DNA from: Streptomyces sp. SID12501
GTDB lineage: Bacteria; Actinomycetota; Actinomycetes; Streptomycetales; Streptomycetaceae
Direction of reading: 5' to 3'
NCBI RefSeq assembly: GCF_010550245.1
Contig: NZ_JAAGLU010000019.1
Coordinates: 1 to 64,000, forward strand
Length of the DNA: 64,000 bases
A program made the translations under genes and the position numbers. The notes below the pieces were generated by a model, which saw only the letters and a program-made list of their open reading frames with translations, did no database searches and was not told the origin of the DNA. Shown piece after piece: positions 8,084 through 19,803 of this stretch (within the stretch, counting starts at the first letter, position 1; each line of letters begins with the position of its first letter).

Positions 8084-9807
8084 TTGACCCACAGCTGCCC
8101 GACGAGCATGTAGAACTGCTTGCTGAACCGGTAGTTGCCGACCCGCTTCGACGTGAAGTCGATGATCTTCGGGTTGATCACCGGGACCACCGGCGACTGC
8201 GCCATGATGTCCTGGTCGATCGTGCCCCACTGCTGGTCGGCGGCCTTCTGGTCGGTCTGCCCGGTCTTCAGCGCGGTCTGCATCCGGGCGTCGATCCCCT
8301 TGTCGCAGAACCCGGCGATGTTGATGCTGGAGTCACTGCCCGGGTGGAACGAGGCGCAGGACAGCAGCACGTTGAGGAAGTCGGAGGCGGCCGGATAGTC
8401 CTGGTACCAGGACGTCAGCGCCAACTGCACCTTGTTCTTGGTGTTCTGGATGTACGTGAACTGGATGTTCGCGGACAGCGGCTTGAGCGTCGCCTTGTAG
8501 CCGAGCTGGGTCAGCAGGCTCTGCAGGTACTGCCCGATCGACTTGTTGACCTCGTCGTCGCTGACAACGATGCCGACCTCCTGACCGGCCGTCCCCGACT
8601 CCTTGACCAGCGCCTTCGCCTTGGCGAGGTCCGGCGCCGACCAGGTTGTCCCGCCGCCCTTGGTGTACTGGCACTTGTCGACGTGCCCGGGGAAGCCCGG
8701 CGGCAGGATCGTGCACGCGGGCGAGGCGAGGTTCTTGCCGCCGTACAGCCCGACCACCGCGTCCCGGTCGACCGCCCAGTTGATGGCCTGGCGCGCCAAC
8801 TTGTTGTTGAACGGGGCAGAGTTGACGTTCAGAGTGACGTACCAGAACGCGGTCAGCGGATTGACGTGCGCCTGGGAGGCGTACTGCGTGCCGATCTCGT
8901 TCAGACGGTCGGCGGGCGGCGGGTCGAACATCCAGTCCGCCGAGCCGTTCTGGACGGCGGTCACCTCGGACTCGACGGTCTGCCCGAAGGTGTAGTCGAC
9001 GTTGTCGGCGTATGCCTGGGGCTGCGCCTCGCGCGACCACTCCTTGAAGTACGGGTTGCGCACCAGCTTCAGCGCCCGGTTCGGGTCGTACGAGGCCGCC
9101 ATGTACGGGCCGGTTGTGGGGAGCGGCTCGGTGCCCGCGTCCTTCGTCGGCGAGTCCTTCGGCACGATGCTGGCGTGCGGAACGGCCAGCTTGTACGGGA
9201 ACTCCGGGTCCGGCGCCGTCAGGTTGACGGTGACCGTGCCGGCCGCCGCGTCACCGACGACGCCCTTGGTGAGCGTGCAGGACGCCGGCGTCTTCAGGCA
9301 GGCGTCCGCGCCGACGATCCCGTTGTAGAAGGTGCCCGCGGTCGGGCTGGACACCTTGAAGATCCGCTGGAAGGACGCCACCACGTCGTCGGTGGTCACC
9401 GCCTTCCCGGTGGAGAACCTGATCCCCTTGCGGAGGGTGAAGGTGTACGTCTTCCCGCCGTTGCTGACCACCGGCATGGCCGCTGCCAGATCCGGGACCA
9501 CGGTGAACGACTGCTGGCCGTCGGTCTTCTTGAACGCCAGCAGACCGTCGTACATCGACTGGTACAACTGCCAGTACTGGAGCGTGTAGTTGACCTGCGG
9601 ATCGAAGGTCCCGGCGGCTGCGTGGGCGACCAGCTTCAGCGTGCCGCCCTTGTGCGCGGGCTGGAACGCGGCCGACTGGGTGCCGCCGCTGGCGGTGGAG
9701 GTCGGGTCGGACGAGCCGCCGTCGTCGGAGGACGAACAGGCGGTCGCGGTGAGGGCGAGGGCGGCGGTCACGGCGGCGAGGGCGGTGCGTCTGGTGATCC
9801 GGGTCAT
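8080..9807 (-). CDS. peptide-binding lipoprotein of the ABC importer (family 5 solute-binding protein)
   Basis: A 575-aa lipoprotein that captures peptides outside the cell and hands them to the permeases. The N-terminus has two arginines, a hydrophobic core and a lipobox LTATAC with Cys24, followed by a Ser/Asp/Gly-rich linker. The mature part has the family 5 hallmarks (GTLKLVAHAAAGTFDPQVNYT; GKTYTFTLRKGIRFSTGKAV). The start codon has a GGGAG ribosome site 7 bases upstream. It is the first transporter gene after the peptidase gene; six heptamer repeats lie in its leader. Confidence 0.93.
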   Translation of the reverse strand: MTRITRRTALAAVTAALALTATACSSSDDGGSSDPTSTASGGTQSAAFQPAHKGGTLKLVAHAAAGTFDPQVNYTLQYWQLYQSMYDGLLAFKKTDGQQSFTVVPDLAAAMPVVSNGGKTYTFTLRKGIRFSTGKAVTTDDVVASFQRIFKVSSPTAGTFYNGIVGADACLKTPASCTLTKGVVGDAAAGTVTVNLTAPDPEFPYKLAVPHASIVPKDSPTKDAGTEPLPTTGPYMAASYDPNRALKLVRNPYFKEWSREAQPQAYADNVDYTFGQTVESEVTAVQNGSADWMFDPPPADRLNEIGTQYASQAHVNPLTAFWYVTLNVNSAPFNNKLARQAINWAVDRDAVVGLYGGKNLASPACTILPPGFPGHVDKCQYTKGGGTTWSAPDLAKAKALVKESGTAGQEVGIVVSDDEVNKSIGQYLQSLLTQLGYKATLKPLSANIQFTYIQNTKNKVQLALTSWYQDYPAASDFLNVLLSCASFHPGSDSSINIAGFCDKGIDARMQTALKTGQTDQKAADQQWGTIDQDIMAQSPVVPVINPKIIDFTSKRVGNYRFSKQFYMLVGQLWVK

Positions 9808-9843
9808 CGGGGAACTCCCGTCGGTGGAGCGGGTGCTGAAGCT

Positions 9844-9885
9844 GCTGAGGGCTGAGGGCTGAGGGCTGAGGGCTGAGGGCTGAGG
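9844..9885. repeat. six tandem copies of the heptamer GCTGAGG
   Basis: Six perfect, uninterrupted copies of a 7-bp unit lie between the peptidase stop and the start of the binding-protein gene, 37 bp upstream of the latter. As the unit is not a multiple of three and lies in an untranslated leader, changes in copy number would alter leader length or secondary structure rather than reading frame. Confidence 0.9.
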
Positions 9886-9903
9886 GGGACTGGGGCCGGG
9901 GAC

Positions 9904-10800
9904 TCAGTCGGTGGAGTCGAGGAAGTCGCCGACGATCCGGAGGTACAGCTCCTCCTCCTCGACGTGCGGCATATGGCTGGAGTGCTCGAACATGTGCCAG
10001 CGCACATCGGGGATGAGGTCGGCGAAGGGCCGGAGTGTGTCGGGTGTCGCCTCGTCGTAGCGGCCGGACACCAGCAGGGTCGGCGCGTCGATCAAATGCA
10101 GCCGGTCGACGACCGACCACTCCTTCATGGTCCCGATGACATGGAACTCGTTCGGCCCGTTCATCGTGTGGTAGACGGTCGGGTCGGCCGCGATGTTGTC
10201 CCAGGTCGCCTGGACCTCGGCGGGCGCCGGGACCGTACGGCACACATGGCGCTCGTAGAAGACCTGCTCGGCGGCGTGGTAGTCGGGGTGGTCGGTGGTC
10301 CCGGCCGCCTCGTGGACGAGCAGGGTCTCCTGGACCTCGGGCGGGAGCGCGGAGCGGAGTTCGGCGGCGCCCGCCAGCCAGAGCTCCATGGAGGCGGGGG
10401 AGTTGGCGATGACCAGACCGCGCAGCCCGGCCGGACGGCGCACGGCGTGCTCGGCGGCGAGGATGCCGCCCCACGACTGGCCGAGCAGATGGTAGGCGTC
10501 GGCGATGTCCAACTTCCGTAGCAGGTTGTCGAGTTCGTCGAGGAAGAGCTGGACGGTCCAGAAGTCGGCGCCCTTGTCGGGCAGATGGGTGGACCGTCCG
10601 ATGCCGAGCTGGTCGTAGTGCACGACCGGGCGGCCCTGCTGGGCGATGCCGGTGATGCGCAGCGTGTAGTCGTGACCGGCACCGGGGCCGCCGTGCAGGA
10701 CCACCAGCGGTGTCCTGCCGGGTTCGCCGGTGATGCGGTACCAGGTGGACCAGCCGTTGAAGTCGATGGTCCCGGTGTGGTTCGGTTCGGGAATCGCCAC
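9904..10800 (-). CDS. proline iminopeptidase-like alpha/beta hydrolase
   Basis: A 298-aa cytoplasmic hydrolase that probably removes N-terminal proline from peptides. It has the oxyanion motif HGGPGAGHD, the nucleophile elbow GQSWGG with the catalytic Ser, and a C-terminal SSHMPHVEE with the likely catalytic His. I chose GTG 10800 because GGAGG stands seven bases upstream; a longer frame begins at 10830. It is the first gene of the leftward operon, followed by the peptide importer, so imported peptides and their degradation are probably co-expressed, under the divergent FadR/GntR regulator. Confidence 0.88.
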   Translation of the reverse strand: MAIPEPNHTGTIDFNGWSTWYRITGEPGRTPLVVLHGGPGAGHDYTLRITGIAQQGRPVVHYDQLGIGRSTHLPDKGADFWTVQLFLDELDNLLRKLDIADAYHLLGQSWGGILAAEHAVRRPAGLRGLVIANSPASMELWLAGAAELRSALPPEVQETLLVHEAAGTTDHPDYHAAEQVFYERHVCRTVPAPAEVQATWDNIAADPTVYHTMNGPNEFHVIGTMKEWSVVDRLHLIDAPTLLVSGRYDEATPDTLRPFADLIPDVRWHMFEHSSHMPHVEEEELYLRIVGDFLDSTD

Positions 10801-10902
10801 TGAGGAGCCTCCGAGGGCAGGCAGAATCAAGCCAGTCAGTGTCTGAAAAGGATTGGTGTCCGGGGATGGCTGACATACTCTTTGGGTAAATGCTCAGTCC
10901 AC

Positions 10903-10922
10903 AAGACCTTTTAAGACCTTTT
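10903..10922. promoter_or_regulatory. tandem 10-bp repeat AAGACCTTTT in the divergent promoter region
   Basis: Two perfect adjacent copies of AAGACCTTTT lie in the AT-rich gap between the peptidase operon and the regulator gene. One turn of DNA per copy and the position make it a candidate operator for the neighbouring FadR-type regulator. A weak promoter for the leftward operon (TTGTGG, 18 bp, GAGTAT on the minus strand) would lie immediately downstream. Binding is inferred, not shown. Confidence 0.4.
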
Positions 10923-11065
10923 AGCGGTGACCCGGCAGAAGTAACTGCGCGTTCACGCGCCCGGAACCCGCGACCGACCGGGGAGGACCGCTGACCGTCG
11001 CATCGGAGTCACCACAACCGCCTGCGCCGCCAGAACGATCAGGTGCCGGGGACGAGTTCTCGCGG

Positions 11066-11836
11066 GTGTTCGACCGTGTCCTGTCCGGCGGTGGCGCCCC
11101 CTCGCCCGAACTGCGCCCGGTGCGGGTGGCCTCGGCGGTCGACGAGGTCTCCGACCGGCTGCTCACCGCCATCGCCGTGGGCGACTTCCTGCCGGGGGAG
11201 CGGCTGCCGGTCGAGCGCGAGCTGATCACGCTGCTGGGGGTGAGCCGTCCCACGGTGCGTGAGGCGGTCGGCCGGCTCCAGGCGGTCGGCGTCATCGAGA
11301 TCCGCCGGGGCCGCAACGGCGGTGCCTACGTGCGCGACAGCTGGAGCGAGTCCTCCGGTGCCGCCGTCCGGCGCACTCTCGTGCCGCGCTGGGCGGAGTT
11401 CGAGCAACTCTTCGACCTGCGTGGGCTGGTGGAGGGAATGGTGGCGGCGACGGCGGCCCGGCGCCGACGCCCCGAGGACCTCGTACCCATGAGTGACGCC
11501 CTGACCGCCTATCTGTCCGCGCGCGACCCGCGCGAGGAACACGCCGCCGACAGCGCCTTCCACCGCAGCATCTGCGACGCCACGCACAACCCCCAGATCT
11601 CCATGCTCAGCCGCGACCTGCTGGCCCGGGCCAGCCTCGGCTTCCCGGTCGAACCCTGGGGCAAGGGAGAGCGCACCCACTTCCACAGGGGCGGCGAGGA
11701 CCACAAGGACCTCTACGAGGCGGTCGCGGCCGGTGAACCGGAGCGGGCGGAAGAGATCGCCCGCGAGCACTTCACGATCAGCGCGGACATGATCCGCGAC
11801 GTACTGGCCAGGGTCAGGAACGCCGGCCAGGCATGA
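11066..11836 (+). CDS. GntR-family (FadR subfamily) transcriptional regulator
   Basis: A 256-aa regulator with a winged helix at residues about 15-85 (PGERLPVERELITLLGVSRPTVREAVGRL is the recognition region) and an all-helical FCD ligand domain with the metal-binding histidine pattern (Asp/His in DSAFHRSICDATHNP and the later HFHRGGEDH). It probably controls the divergent peptidase and peptide importer operon in response to a small carboxylate or peptide product. The start is uncertain. GTG 11066 has no clear ribosome site, whereas an in-frame CTG at 10991 has GGGAGG five bases upstream and would add 25 residues. Confidence 0.88.
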   Translation: MFDRVLSGGGAPSPELRPVRVASAVDEVSDRLLTAIAVGDFLPGERLPVERELITLLGVSRPTVREAVGRLQAVGVIEIRRGRNGGAYVRDSWSESSGAAVRRTLVPRWAEFEQLFDLRGLVEGMVAATAARRRRPEDLVPMSDALTAYLSARDPREEHAADSAFHRSICDATHNPQISMLSRDLLARASLGFPVEPWGKGERTHFHRGGEDHKDLYEAVAAGEPERAEEIAREHFTISADMIRDVLARVRNAGQA

Positions 11837-11880
11837 CGATCGGCCCCCGGGACGCAGGTGCGCGTGCCGGGGGCCGATCG
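11837..11880. terminator. 14-bp perfect hairpin terminator after the regulator gene
   Basis: Arms 11837-11850 (CGATCGGCCCCCGG) and 11867-11880 are perfectly complementary around a 16-base loop. The hairpin begins directly after the stop codon and separates the regulator gene from the convergent isocitrate dehydrogenase gene. Confidence 0.75.
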
Positions 11881-11907
11881 GTGAGCCCTGTGAACTCGGG
11901 TGCGGAA

Positions 11908-11929
11908 CCGCGCCCCTGAAGGGGCGCGG
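11908..11929. repeat. intergenic hairpin of the dispersed Streptomyces repeat type
   Basis: Arms CCGCGCCCC and GGGGCGCGG pair around TGAA. The flanking sequence GGGGAACTGCGCGACAAGCC is, from memory, an abundant intergenic word in Streptomyces chromosomes. It may add to termination between the convergent genes. Confidence 0.6.
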
Positions 11930-12003
11930 GGAACTGCGCGACAAGCCCCCACCGGCCCGCAGCTGACGAACCGCCTACCCGAACCGCTTAGGCGCCGCAG
12001 GCA

Positions 12004-14390
<2,387 letters not shown>

Positions 14391-14423
14391 GCGGATTCAG
14401 GCAACCGACTCCGCCGATCTTGT

Positions 14424-14440
14424 GGTCTAGGGGGTAGACC
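14424..14440. promoter_or_regulatory. inverted repeat GGTCTA-N5-TAGACC upstream of the M1 peptidase gene
   Basis: A perfect 6-bp inverted repeat with a G5 spacer lies 58 bp before the peptidase start. The half-sites resemble the TGGTCTAGACCA core of DasR-type GntR operators, but the five-base insertion breaks that spacing, so a specific regulator cannot be named. Confidence 0.35.
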
Positions 14441-14497
14441 CGCACACCTGATCGACGGCCGGACCTGACCACCCGGGCGCCCGAGTGAAAGCGACCC

Positions 14498-16063
14498 ATG
14501 AGATATCGCACCAGACTGACGGCCCCTGCGGCAGCCCTGCTCGGTACGGCGGCGGCCACCACCCTGGCCCCCTCCGCCCACGCGGCGTCCGGGGGGACGT
14601 CCAGAACGGCCGGCGTGAAAGACGCCGCAGCCCCGGGCCCCGAGACCCTCGGTGACCCCGTCTACCCGAGTCTCGGCAACGACGGCTACCGCGTCGACGC
14701 CTACCACCTCGACCTCGCGTACGACGCCACGACCAAGCTGGTCGAGGGCGAGGCGACCCTGCGCATCCGCACCACCCAGGACCTGAGCCGCCTCTCCCTC
14801 GACGCCCTCGGCCTGGACATCCGCTCCGTCCGCGTCGGCGGCCGTGCGGCCACGTACGAGCAGGTCGACGAGAAACTGCGGATCACGCCCTCCCGGGCGC
14901 TGCCGGCGCAGACCCGGACGACCATCTGCGTCGAGTACGGCGCCGACCCGCGCCGCGCCCTGACCCACACCGCCTGGGTCCCCACCGTCGACGGCTTCGC
15001 GGTGTGCCCGCAGCCCAACTCCGCGCACACCGTCTTCCCGTGCAACGACCACCCGGTCGACAAGGCCGATTTCACGTTCCGGATCACCGTGCCGAGCAGC
15101 CTGCGCGGAGTCGCGAGCGGCATCCTCGTGCGCACGGAGACCCTGGACGGTGACCGGACCGCGTACTCCTACCGCTCGCGCTCGCCGATCGCCACCGAGC
15201 TCGTGCAGATAACCGTCGGCGACTACGTGGTGAAGGACCGGCAGGGCCCGAACGGGCTGCCGCTGCGGGACGTCGTCCCGGTCGCGCGCGCCGAGGCCCT
15301 CGAGCCGGCGCTGGCGCTCACCCCGGGCCTGGTGGCGTGGCTCGAACAGCGGCTCGGCGCCTACCCGTTCGAGACGTACGGCCTGCTGCCGTGCAACTCC
15401 GACGACCCGGCCGCCTTCGACTTCACCGGCCTGGAGACGCAGACCCTCACGCTCTACAAGCCGAACTACCTTCTCCAGGCGGAGAGGTTCATCGGCTCGC
15501 ACATGATGCACGAGCTGGTCCACTCCTACTTCGGCAACAGCGTCAGCCCCGGCACCTGGGCCGACCTGTGGCTCAACGAGGGGCACGCCGACTTCTACGG
15601 ACTGCTCTACCGCTACGAGCGCGGCTGGACCGACTCCCTCGGCCTGACCACCATGGAAGCGCGTATGAAGAACACGTACGCGCGCGGCGACCAGTGGCGC
15701 CGCACCTCCGGACCGGTCGCGGCCCCCAACGAGGCCAACCTGTTCGACAGCCAGCGCTATCTGGGCGGCGTCCTCGTCCTCTACGCGCTGCGCCAGTTCG
15801 TCGGCGAGGCCACCTTCAGCACGATCGAGCGCACCTTCCTCGACCGCTACCGCAACGCCTCGGCGACGACCGAGAACTACATCTCGGTCGCCTCCGAGAT
15901 CGCCGGCCAGGACCTCTCCGGCTTCCTGCGGGACTGGCTGTACGGCACGACGACACCGCGGATGCCCGGTCACCCGGACTGGACGGTCACCCCGGTGACC
16001 ACGTCACTGATCGCGCCGCAGAACCGCACGGCCGGCCATCACGACAACTCCGCGACCCTCTGA
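14498..16063 (+). CDS. secreted M1-family zinc metallopeptidase
   Basis: A 521-aa aminopeptidase-like enzyme. A signal peptide occupies residues 1-29 (cleavage near AHA/AS). The zinc site is HELVH (His338, Glu339, His342) with the third ligand Glu361 in NEGHAD, exactly 18 residues later as in M1 enzymes. The exopeptidase motif is FTGLETQTL rather than GAMEN, so exact specificity is open. The N-terminal beta-saddle domain precedes the catalytic domain. The protein is shorter than full aminopeptidase N (about 850 aa), as is common for secreted M1 enzymes in actinobacteria. It is a single gene, convergent with the MscS gene. Confidence 0.9.
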   Translation: MRYRTRLTAPAAALLGTAAATTLAPSAHAASGGTSRTAGVKDAAAPGPETLGDPVYPSLGNDGYRVDAYHLDLAYDATTKLVEGEATLRIRTTQDLSRLSLDALGLDIRSVRVGGRAATYEQVDEKLRITPSRALPAQTRTTICVEYGADPRRALTHTAWVPTVDGFAVCPQPNSAHTVFPCNDHPVDKADFTFRITVPSSLRGVASGILVRTETLDGDRTAYSYRSRSPIATELVQITVGDYVVKDRQGPNGLPLRDVVPVARAEALEPALALTPGLVAWLEQRLGAYPFETYGLLPCNSDDPAAFDFTGLETQTLTLYKPNYLLQAERFIGSHMMHELVHSYFGNSVSPGTWADLWLNEGHADFYGLLYRYERGWTDSLGLTTMEARMKNTYARGDQWRRTSGPVAAPNEANLFDSQRYLGGVLVLYALRQFVGEATFSTIERTFLDRYRNASATTENYISVASEIAGQDLSGFLRDWLYGTTTPRMPGHPDWTVTPVTTSLIAPQNRTAGHHDNSATL

Positions 16064-16086
16064 GCCTGTCCGCCGAGACGTGAGTC

Positions 16087-17238
16087 TCATCTGTCGGTCT
16101 TGTTGAGTTTGTCGAGTTCGCCGAGCAGGGTGGACGCCGGTCCGCCCTGCTCCGCGCCGAGCCCCAGGTCGGGTTCCGTGTGGCCGCCCCGCTGCTGCGG
16201 AATGACGACGGCGCCATGCTGCAGGGCGACCGTGCGTGCGGGCGCCGGGATGCTGATGCCCTCCGCCCGGTAGCGCCTGTGCAGGCGCTTGATGAACTCG
16301 TGCTTGATCCGGAACTGGTCGCTGAACTCGCCGACCCCCAGGATCACCGTGAAGCCGATCCGTGAGTCGCCGAAGGTGTGGAAGCGCACCAGCGCCTCGT
16401 GCTCCGGGACGGCGCCGGTGATCTCCGTCATCACCTCGGTCACGACCTCGCAGGTGACCCGCTCGACCTGCTCCAGGTCGCTGTCGTAGGCGACGCCGAC
16501 CTGGACCAGGATCGTCAGCATCTCCTCGGGGCGGTTGAAGTTGGTCATGTTGGTCCCGGCGAGCTGCCCGTTCGGGATGATGACCAGGTTGTTGGAGAGC
16601 TGGCGGACCGTCGTCTGCCGCCAGTTGATGTCGACGACGTACCCTTCCTCGCCGCTGCTCAGCTTGATGTAGTCACCGGGCTGGACGGTCTTCGAGGCGA
16701 GGATGTGGATACCCGCGAAGAGGTTGGCGAGGGTGTCCTGGAGGGCGAGCGCGACGGCCAGACCGCCGACGCCCAGGGCGGTGAGCATCGGCGCTATGGA
16801 GACGCCGAACGTCTGGAGCATGACGAGGAAGCCCAGGGCCAGGATGACGACCCTGATGATGTTGACGAAGATCGTCGCCGAGCCGGCGACCGCCGACCGG
16901 GACTGGGTGACGGCACTCATCAGCCGGCCGACCACTCTGGCCACCGTGAGCGTCGTGACGCCGATCAGGAGCACGGTCAGTGTCTGGTTGACGTTGTGCC
17001 CGACGGTTTTCGTCAGCGGCAGCGCCGCGGCGGCGACCGCCACGCCACCGGTGAACGCCGACCACGGCACCACCGTGCGCACCGCGTCCACGATGACGTC
17101 GTCCCCGCTCCAGCGGGTGCGGTCCGCGTGCCTGCCCAGCCAGCGCAGGAGCATACGCAGCAGGAAGGCCGCCAGCAGGCCCACGGCGAGGGCGATGCCC
17201 GCGACGACCAGATCGTCCACGGTGAGGTCTCGCTTCAT
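16087..17238 (-). CDS. small-conductance mechanosensitive channel (MscS family)
   Basis: A 383-aa membrane protein. Predicted helices lie near residues 10-31, 58-76, 84-106 and 123-180; the last includes the glycine/alanine pore helix (ALGVGGLAVALALQDTLANLFAG), which is the family hallmark. A beta domain (GDYIKL, VVDINWRQTTVR, IPNGQLA) and a C-terminal alpha/beta domain follow. It should release solutes on osmotic downshock. An excellent GGAGGTGAGCG ribosome site precedes the ATG. The tail after residue 345 is variable and polar. Confidence 0.92.
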   Translation of the reverse strand: MKRDLTVDDLVVAGIALAVGLLAAFLLRMLLRWLGRHADRTRWSGDDVIVDAVRTVVPWSAFTGGVAVAAAALPLTKTVGHNVNQTLTVLLIGVTTLTVARVVGRLMSAVTQSRSAVAGSATIFVNIIRVVILALGFLVMLQTFGVSIAPMLTALGVGGLAVALALQDTLANLFAGIHILASKTVQPGDYIKLSSGEEGYVVDINWRQTTVRQLSNNLVIIPNGQLAGTNMTNFNRPEEMLTILVQVGVAYDSDLEQVERVTCEVVTEVMTEITGAVPEHEALVRFHTFGDSRIGFTVILGVGEFSDQFRIKHEFIKRLHRRYRAEGISIPAPARTVALQHGAVVIPQQRGGHTEPDLGLGAEQGGPASTLLGELDKLNKTDR

Positions 17239-17447
17239 CGCTCACCTCCGAGGAGTGGTTCCGCGGCGCCCCGCGCCACCGACGGCCGGATGTGAAGTCT
17301 CGTCACTTGCCACCTGTTCGAATGTGCGAAAAGTCTTGGATACGCGATCAACGACCGGACGTCTGTACGACATCCGGCGACCGCTCATCCTGCCGCATCC
17401 GGCCGACCGATCGTCACCGAGCAGTGGCAAACCCGCCATTGAGCAGC

Positions 17448-18647
17448 TCAGACGGGGAGCGCATCGCAGACGTCCGCCGGGTGCACCTCCCACGCGGGGA
17501 AGGGGTCCTCGTACGCCGTGTGCGCCAAGTCCGCTGCGTATGTGGCCAGTTCCTCCTCCGTCAACAGGCAGCACGACAGCGCCAGTCGCAGCGACTGGCG
17601 GCGCAGATCGGTGCCGATGAACACCAACTCCTGTCCCTGTACAGGGGATTCGGTACCCATGGCATCACCCGAGGCGATCGGCTCGAAGCGGGCCACCGAG
17701 CCCGCCTGTGACCACAGGCCCGTGGTGCCGGGGCGGGAGGCGAGGGTGAAGAAGCCCTTGGAGCGCAGGACCTGGCCGAAGTGGCCCGCGTCGAGCGGAC
17801 CGGTGAGCAGGTCCCAGAGGCGGCCCGGATGGAAGGGGCGCGGGTCGCGCAGTACGAGCGAGGAGATGCCGTACTCCTCGGTCTCCGGCACGTGGTCCCC
17901 GTTCAACTCGGCCACCCAGCCCGGCGCCTGCTCGGCCTTCTCCAGGTCGAACAGACCCGTACCGAGGAGTTCGGCAGGGTCGATCGTGCCGTGGACGGTG
18001 CGGTGGACGCGGGCGGCCGGGTTGAGGCGCCGCAGGGTCGCCTCCAGACGGTCGGCCGTCTCCTCGGGGACCAGGTCCGTCTTGTTGAGGAGGATGACGT
18101 CGGCGAACTCGATCTGGTCGATGAGGAGATCGCTCACCGTGCGCTCGTCGCCCTCGACCGGGGTGATCCCGCGCTCCAGCAGGTCGTCGCCGCGGTCCAG
18201 CTCGGGCAGGAAGTTCACGGCGTCCGCGACCGTGACCATGGTGTCCAGGCGCGAGACGTCCAGCAGGCTCGCGCCGTCGTCGCGGGCGAAGGCGAAGGTG
18301 GCGGCGACGGGCATGGGTTCCGAGATCCCGGACGATTCGATGAGCAGGTAGTCGAATCGGCCCGCGCGGGCCAGTTTCTCGACCTCCTCCAGGAGGTCGT
18401 CCCGGAGGGTGCAGCAGATGCAGCCGTTGGTCATCTCGACCAGTCGTTCCTCCGTGCGGGAGAGGGCGCCGCCGTCCCGGACGAGGGACGCGTCGATGTT
18501 GATCTCGCTCATGTCGTTCACGATGACCGCGACCCGCAGGCCCTGACGGTTGCCGAGCACGTGGTTGAGCAGTGTCGTCTTTCCGGCGCCGAGGAAACCG
18601 GAGAGCACGGTCACGGGCAGGCGAGGGTCACTGGAAGTGGTGGACAT
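17448..18647 (-). CDS. CobW/COG0523-family GTPase, probable zinc metallochaperone
   Basis: A 399-aa G3E GTPase with the P-loop GFLGAGKTT (residues 17-25), the metal-binding CxCC motif (Cys76, Cys78, Cys79 in [12 protein letters not shown]), NKTD for guanine binding and the CobW C-terminal domain. The family moves zinc or cobalt to client proteins under metal shortage. The ATG at 18647 is chosen because a sigma-70-type promoter with a Zur-like box places the transcript start at or next to it, so the message is probably leaderless; the longer frame from 18683 would include the promoter. Confidence 0.9.
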   Translation of the reverse strand: MSTTSSDPRLPVTVLSGFLGAGKTTLLNHVLGNRQGLRVAVIVNDMSEINIDASLVRDGGALSRTEERLVEMTNGCICCTLRDDLLEEVEKLARAGRFDYLLIESSGISEPMPVAATFAFARDDGASLLDVSRLDTMVTVADAVNFLPELDRGDDLLERGITPVEGDERTVSDLLIDQIEFADVILLNKTDLVPEETADRLEATLRRLNPAARVHRTVHGTIDPAELLGTGLFDLEKAEQAPGWVAELNGDHVPETEEYGISSLVLRDPRPFHPGRLWDLLTGPLDAGHFGQVLRSKGFFTLASRPGTTGLWSQAGSVARFEPIASGDAMGTESPVQGQELVFIGTDLRRQSLRLALSCCLLTEEELATYAADLAHTAYEDPFPAWEVHPADVCDALPV

Positions 18648-18655
18648 GTCTCCGG

Positions 18656-18685
18656 ACGCTAGCTTATTGGAAACCATTTTCACAA
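18656..18685 (-). promoter_or_regulatory. Zur-like operator overlapping the promoter of the CobW GTPase gene
   Basis: On the minus strand, TTGTGA, an 18-bp spacer and TAGCGT form a promoter. The spacer holds TGAAAATGGTTTCCA (18668-18682), a 7-1-7 palindrome of the Fur/Zur type resembling the Streptomyces Zur consensus TGAAAATGATTTTCA. The -10 box ends eight bases before the ATG. Zinc repression of the metallochaperone gene is the expected logic but is inferred. Confidence 0.65.
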
Positions 18686-18717
18686 GCGACTGGCGAGATG
18701 CCGTCCCGAGACGACCG

Positions 18718-19680
18718 TCAGATCACCTTCAGCCGCACCAGCGCCCCCAGAGTCAACGCCCCCGGCAGCAGCGGCACCCAGACGGTGATGATCCGGAACG
18801 CCAGCACCACCGCCGTCGCGACGGCCACCGGCCCGCCCACCGCGACCAGAGCCACGATCAGCGCCGCCTCGACGGAGCCGATACCGCCGGGAGTGGGGAT
18901 CAGCGCGACGGCGACCGTCGCGGCGAGGTACGCGAGCGCCACGTGCCAGGCCGGCACCGGCAGTCCCAACGCCGTTGCCACCGCGGCCAGTCCGGCGGCC
19001 TGCAGTGCCGGGAACGCCAGCGAGCCGCCCCACAGCGCCAGTGCCCGGGATGGCCGCGTGTGCACGGAACGGGCCTCGCCGAGCGCCGTGCGGAGGAAGG
19101 AGAGGGCGGCCGTGCGCAGCCGCCGTACGCACACCAGCGCGCCGACCGCCGCCGACAGCACCACGCAGATGCCGACGAGCAACGGGCCGAGTGCCGTGCC
19201 GGGAACGAGACTTCCGAACCGCAGGGCGTGCGGGAACGCGATCAGCAGCGCGGCCAGCAGGCCCAGCCGGCCGACGACCTCCGCGAGCAGATACAGGGCG
19301 AGCGCCGCCGAGGAACGGGCCGGCGGCAGACCGCACACGGTCATGAACCGCAGATTGACCGCGCCCGCGCCGAGCCCCGTCGGCAACAGGTGGTTGGCCG
19401 AGCCGGCCGCGAACTGCGTGGCGAGCAGCCGCAGCCGAGGCAGCCGCTCGACGACGGCTCCCTGCCGGCTGACGGCGGCGGCCACCCAGGTCAGACAGGT
19501 CGCCCCGGCCGCCGCCAGCAGCCAGGGCCACTTGGCCGACGCCAGATACCCGAAGCCCTCGACGAGCACCTGCCGGTGGCGCACCGCGACCACGCCGACC
19601 AGGAGGAGCGGGAGCAGGCACAGGACCTGCCGCACCGGTATGCGTCGGCGCCGGGCCGGGGGAGAGAGAACCGCTGTCAC
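18718..19680 (-). CDS. UPF0104 / lysylphosphatidylglycerol synthase-type transmembrane protein
   Basis: A membrane protein of about 320 aa with seven or eight predicted helices and the family signatures ([17 protein letters not shown] and, near the C-terminus, [14 protein letters not shown]). It matches the flippase-like membrane half of MprF/AglD-type proteins but lacks the cytosolic aminoacyl-transferase domain. It probably acts in lipid or glycolipid handling, with substrate unknown. The GTG at 19680 is chosen because it precedes a basic stretch and the first helix; the frame is open to a GTG at 19734. Confidence 0.8.
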   Translation of the reverse strand: MTAVLSPPARRRRIPVRQVLCLLPLLLVGVVAVRHRQVLVEGFGYLASAKWPWLLAAAGATCLTWVAAAVSRQGAVVERLPRLRLLATQFAAGSANHLLPTGLGAGAVNLRFMTVCGLPPARSSAALALYLLAEVVGRLGLLAALLIAFPHALRFGSLVPGTALGPLLVGICVVLSAAVGALVCVRRLRTAALSFLRTALGEARSVHTRPSRALALWGGSLAFPALQAAGLAAVATALGLPVPAWHVALAYLAATVAVALIPTPGGIGSVEAALIVALVAVGGPVAVATAVVLAFRIITVWVPLLPGALTLGALVRLKVI

Positions 19681-19803
19681 AACGGGACAGGTTCTCCGTA
19701 CCGCACCAACACCGGGTTGCGGGCGCACGGCCACCGGCCGACGCGCCGGGCAACGGCACGAGGAGACACAGGATCCCCCCTTCTGTCGTCCTTTCTGTCG
19801 TCG

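Noticed and set aside
9844-9885. CRISPR array
   Set aside because: The heptamers are directly adjacent without spacers; no repeat-spacer pattern or cas gene occurs in the window.
14424-14440. DasR (dre) site before the M1 peptidase gene
   Set aside because: The half-sites fit, but the five-base G insertion destroys the 16-bp palindrome spacing.
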